Position numbers and translations under genes: made by a program. From Candidatus Zixiibacteriota bacterium (GTDB taxonomy: Bacteria > Zixibacteria > MSB-5A5 > JAABVY01): a DNA stretch of 64,000 nt. Location: contig DSEQ01000035.1 of NCBI GenBank assembly GCA_011056555.1, forward strand, positions 62,001-126,000. Reading direction: 5' to 3'. This document shows positions 62,195 to 64,000 of the stretch, piece by piece. Under the pieces are notes generated by a model. The model did not search any database and was not told where the DNA came from. It worked only from the letters and a program-made list of their open reading frames with translations. How positions within the stretch are numbered: position 1 is the first letter of the stretch; each line of letters opens with the position of its first letter.

Positions 62195-62319
62195 AATACC
62201 CTTCCGATAAGTTCTATCCTTAGCAACCTATTGATTGACAACATAATGAAAAAATTGTTAAGTCTCTTTGTCAAGATATTTTTAAAGTTATCCGTATCAG
62301 CTATGCTATTTTTATAAAT

Positions 62320-62333
62320 CGGCAAATTTGCCG
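62320..62333. repeat. Palindrome after miaA
   Basis: CGGCAAATTTGCCG, a perfect 14-base palindrome just past the miaA stop, followed on the minus strand by a short, weak U tract. It may be a weak terminator or a binding site. Confidence 0.4.
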
Positions 62334-62339
62334 GATAAC

Positions 62340-63269
62340 TTACTGCTTAGTAAATAGTTCCACTATCTTTTCAGCTTTTTCTTGATCTTTAGCCGAAATC
62401 CATGTAATCCCGCTTACCCGTTTGAACCAGGTCAGCTGGCGTTTGGCATAGTTTCGGTGAGCTTGTTTTATCTTTGCGATACCCTCCTTACGGTCTATTT
62501 GTCCTTTAACATATTTATATAAATAATTATACCCCATAAACTTCTGAAAGTTTCTTGAATTTAATTTGGAAGCCGAAATTAATCTCTCGGTCTCCTCGAT
62601 CCAACCTTCTTCCAGCATCTTATCCACACGGCTATTTATGCGTTCATACAGTTCCCTTCGAGGCACGTTCAGCCCAAATGTGATAAATTTATAGCAGGAT
62701 TCGGGATATTCTCCTTTTTCGGACAATTCCGATTTTTTTATGCCCGACAGCTCATAAATCTCCAGCGCCCGAATTATTCTGAATCTGTCGGAAACTGATA
62801 TTTTTTCTGCTGACTCCGGATCGACCGTATTGAGCCGATTCCAGAGACGCTCATTTCCATATTCCTCGGCCTCTTCTTCCAGCTTTTGCCTGAACTCCTG
62901 ATCATTTTCGGGCACCTCAAAAAAACCCTCAGTCAGGGCGCGATAATAAAGTCCAGTGCCCCCGACCACAAGAGGCTGCTTTCCTCTCTCGAAGATATCC
63001 TCGATTGCGTTCAATGCCATCTGCCTATATCTATACGCTGAAAAGACTTCCCCTATTTCTGCTATATTAATTAAATGGTGTCGGACCTGCCTTTGTTCCT
63101 CTTCGTCAGGCTTGGCGGTGCCGATATCGAGTTCCTTATAGATTTGACGCGAGTCACAGGATACGACCTCTCCATTTAACCTTTGACACAATTCAATGGC
63201 CAGGCCGGTTTTGCCGACTCCGGTCGGCCCCAGAAGCCCCAGCACTTTTTTCTTGTCTCTACCTTCCAA
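62340..63269 (-). CDS. miaA: tRNA dimethylallyltransferase MiaA
   Basis: Adds a dimethylallyl group to A37 of tRNAs reading UNN codons. It has 309 residues. P-loop GPTGVGKT is at about 14-21; the catalytic Asp region SCDSRQIYKELDIGTAKP and the substrate segment RHHLINIAE follow. The C-terminus has RNYAKRQLTWFKR, the conserved family end. It overlaps the mutL stop by 11 bp, the classic mutL-miaA arrangement. The annotated start is TTG at 63269; a GTG eight codons later (63245) is an alternative. Confidence 0.95.
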   Translation of the reverse strand: MEGRDKKKVLGLLGPTGVGKTGLAIELCQRLNGEVVSCDSRQIYKELDIGTAKPDEEEQRQVRHHLINIAEIGEVFSAYRYRQMALNAIEDIFERGKQPLVVGGTGLYYRALTEGFFEVPENDQEFRQKLEEEAEEYGNERLWNRLNTVDPESAEKISVSDRFRIIRALEIYELSGIKKSELSEKGEYPESCYKFITFGLNVPRRELYERINSRVDKMLEEGWIEETERLISASKLNSRNFQKFMGYNYLYKYVKGQIDRKEGIAKIKQAHRNYAKRQLTWFKRVSGITWISAKDQEKAEKIVELFTKQ

Positions 63270-64000
63270 ACTGCGATCTCAATCCCTCGACTGTATAGCG
63301 GATTATGGTTGGACGGCCATGGGGACATATATATGGATTTTCCGACTTGAACAGCTCCCGCACAAGCCCCCGCATCATCTCCTCGGAAAGATTATCTCCT
63401 CCACGCACCGCGGCATGGCAGGCAAAACGCTGCGCCGCAAGCTTGAAGCGGTCCTCGGACTCATCGCCATATTCCATCAAATCAGAAAGCAGATCCCGCA
63501 CCAGTGTCTCGGGATTCTTGCCGGAGGCCACGGCGGGAACAGCATATATCGCCAGCGACCGCGGCCCGAACCGTTCTAATTCAAAGCCGAGATTATTCAA
63601 AAGCTCGAAATACTCCTCCGCCCCGGAGATCATGCCGGGCTCCATTTCGATATTCACCGGCATTAGAAGCTTCTGCGAGGACATCTTCTGGTGTTCGAAT
63701 GATTTAAGCGCGCGCTCATATAGAATCCGCTCATGGGCGGCATGCTGATCTATGATGGTAATCTGGTCGCGCGAGAAAGCAATAATAAACATGTGGGCAA
63801 ATTGCTCGACTCGATAAGGTGTGAGCTCAAAGACAGATTCTTCCCTTGTACTTTTTTCGACTATCGTACTCCGCTCATCGGCTGGTTTCGATGCAAGGCT
63901 CTCGCTTGCATCTCCTGTCTTTCTCTCGGGTGTCGGCCTGATATTCTCAAGGCTGGCCGGGGATTTTCCGGTGTGCATCTTGAATGCCCGCTGGTTTTCA
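63259..64000 (-). CDS. mutL: DNA mismatch repair protein MutL, C-terminal part
   Basis: Only the last 247 codons are present; the gene starts beyond the right edge. They cover the linker and the C-terminal dimerisation domain with the endonuclease motif DQHAAHERILYE, then FACHAAVRGGDNLS and the zinc-binding region ICPHGRPT. The motif shows that this MutL nicks the daughter strand itself, which is usual in bacteria without MutH. The stop is TAG at 63259. It overlaps miaA. Confidence 0.95.
   Translation of the reverse strand, partial: ENQRAFKMHTGKSPASLENIRPTPERKTGDASESLASKPADERSTIVEKSTREESVFELTPYRVEQFAHMFIIAFSRDQITIIDQHAAHERILYERALKSFEHQKMSSQKLLMPVNIEMEPGMISGAEEYFELLNNLGFELERFGPRSLAIYAVPAVASGKNPETLVRDLLSDLMEYGDESEDRFKLAAQRFACHAAVRGGDNLSEEMMRGLVRELFKSENPYICPHGRPTIIRYTVEGLRSQFGR

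Overview
Organism: a Gram-negative-type bacterium of moderate GC. It has lipoproteins with clear lipoboxes, a predicted beta-barrel protein, a lytic transglycosylase, a class A penicillin-binding protein and type IV pilus motors. Two secreted cysteine proteases end in nearly interchangeable 73-residue dockerin-like tails built on NVSDAV..INYVF. In my knowledge such tails are characteristic of candidate phylum Zixibacteria and neighbouring FCB-group lineages, so I infer that kind of organism; no rRNA is present to prove it. Promoters are of the ordinary sigma-70 type (TTGACA / TATATT), mostly with a 16-17 bp spacer. TTG and GTG starts are common. Layout: (1) 1-6570, minus strand: the F-type ATP synthase operon atpZ-atpI-like-atpB-E-F-H-A-G-D, cut at the left edge inside atpD. 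(2) 6740-18190, minus strand: a PilS-like histidine kinase without a visible response regulator, pilC, pilT and pilB, then an unusual block: a Roadblock protein, an MglA-type Ras-like GTPase with a 250-residue tail, a second Roadblock (MglB-like) protein, a membrane-anchored protein with a Roadblock-like end, a TPR-Roadblock protein, a small membrane protein and a DUF4388 (PATAN) protein. This looks like a GTPase-based polarity or switching module tied to the pilus motors and is the best candidate in the window for an undescribed system. (3) 18300-30600: ComEC with a decayed hydrolase domain, murJ, rpsT (plus strand), a ParB/SbnI-like protein, a secreted propeller-like protein, an RNase H-fold protein missing two catalytic carboxylates, a hotdog thioesterase, a lipoprotein, argF, then plus-strand LiaF-like and glycosyltransferase genes meeting a minus-strand methyltransferase. 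(4) 30600-39300, minus strand: a housekeeping run yicC-gmk-rpoZ-topA-xerC-hslV-(57-aa orphan)-DASS transporter-hslU; hslV and hslU are split by two genes and hslU seems to have its own promoter. (5) 39500-52220: sixA, a C10 (streptopain-type) protease with thrombospondin type 3 repeats and dockerin tail, tRNA-Leu(CAA), a signal-peptidase-I-like protein whose Ser/Lys dyad is replaced, PBP1A, an Ig-like lipoprotein, a TPR lipoprotein, tyrS, an outer membrane protein candidate and a bacilliredoxin-like protein. (6) 52600-64000: a 1727-residue gingipain-type (C25) protease with dockerin tail, a 31-residue basic ribosomal-type protein, HU, an FmdB zinc ribbon, SppA, an MltD-like transglycosylase with seven LysM repeats, miaA and the C-terminal part of mutL at the right edge. 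How the parts fit: regions 1, 4 and the miaA/mutL end are core housekeeping. Regions 2, 5 and 6 together describe a cell with pilus-driven surface behaviour, a remodelled envelope and secreted proteases carrying a shared terminal module. Most genes are on the minus strand in long, tightly packed operons; plus-strand genes are short islands. No CRISPR array, insertion sequence, prophage or rRNA operon was seen.
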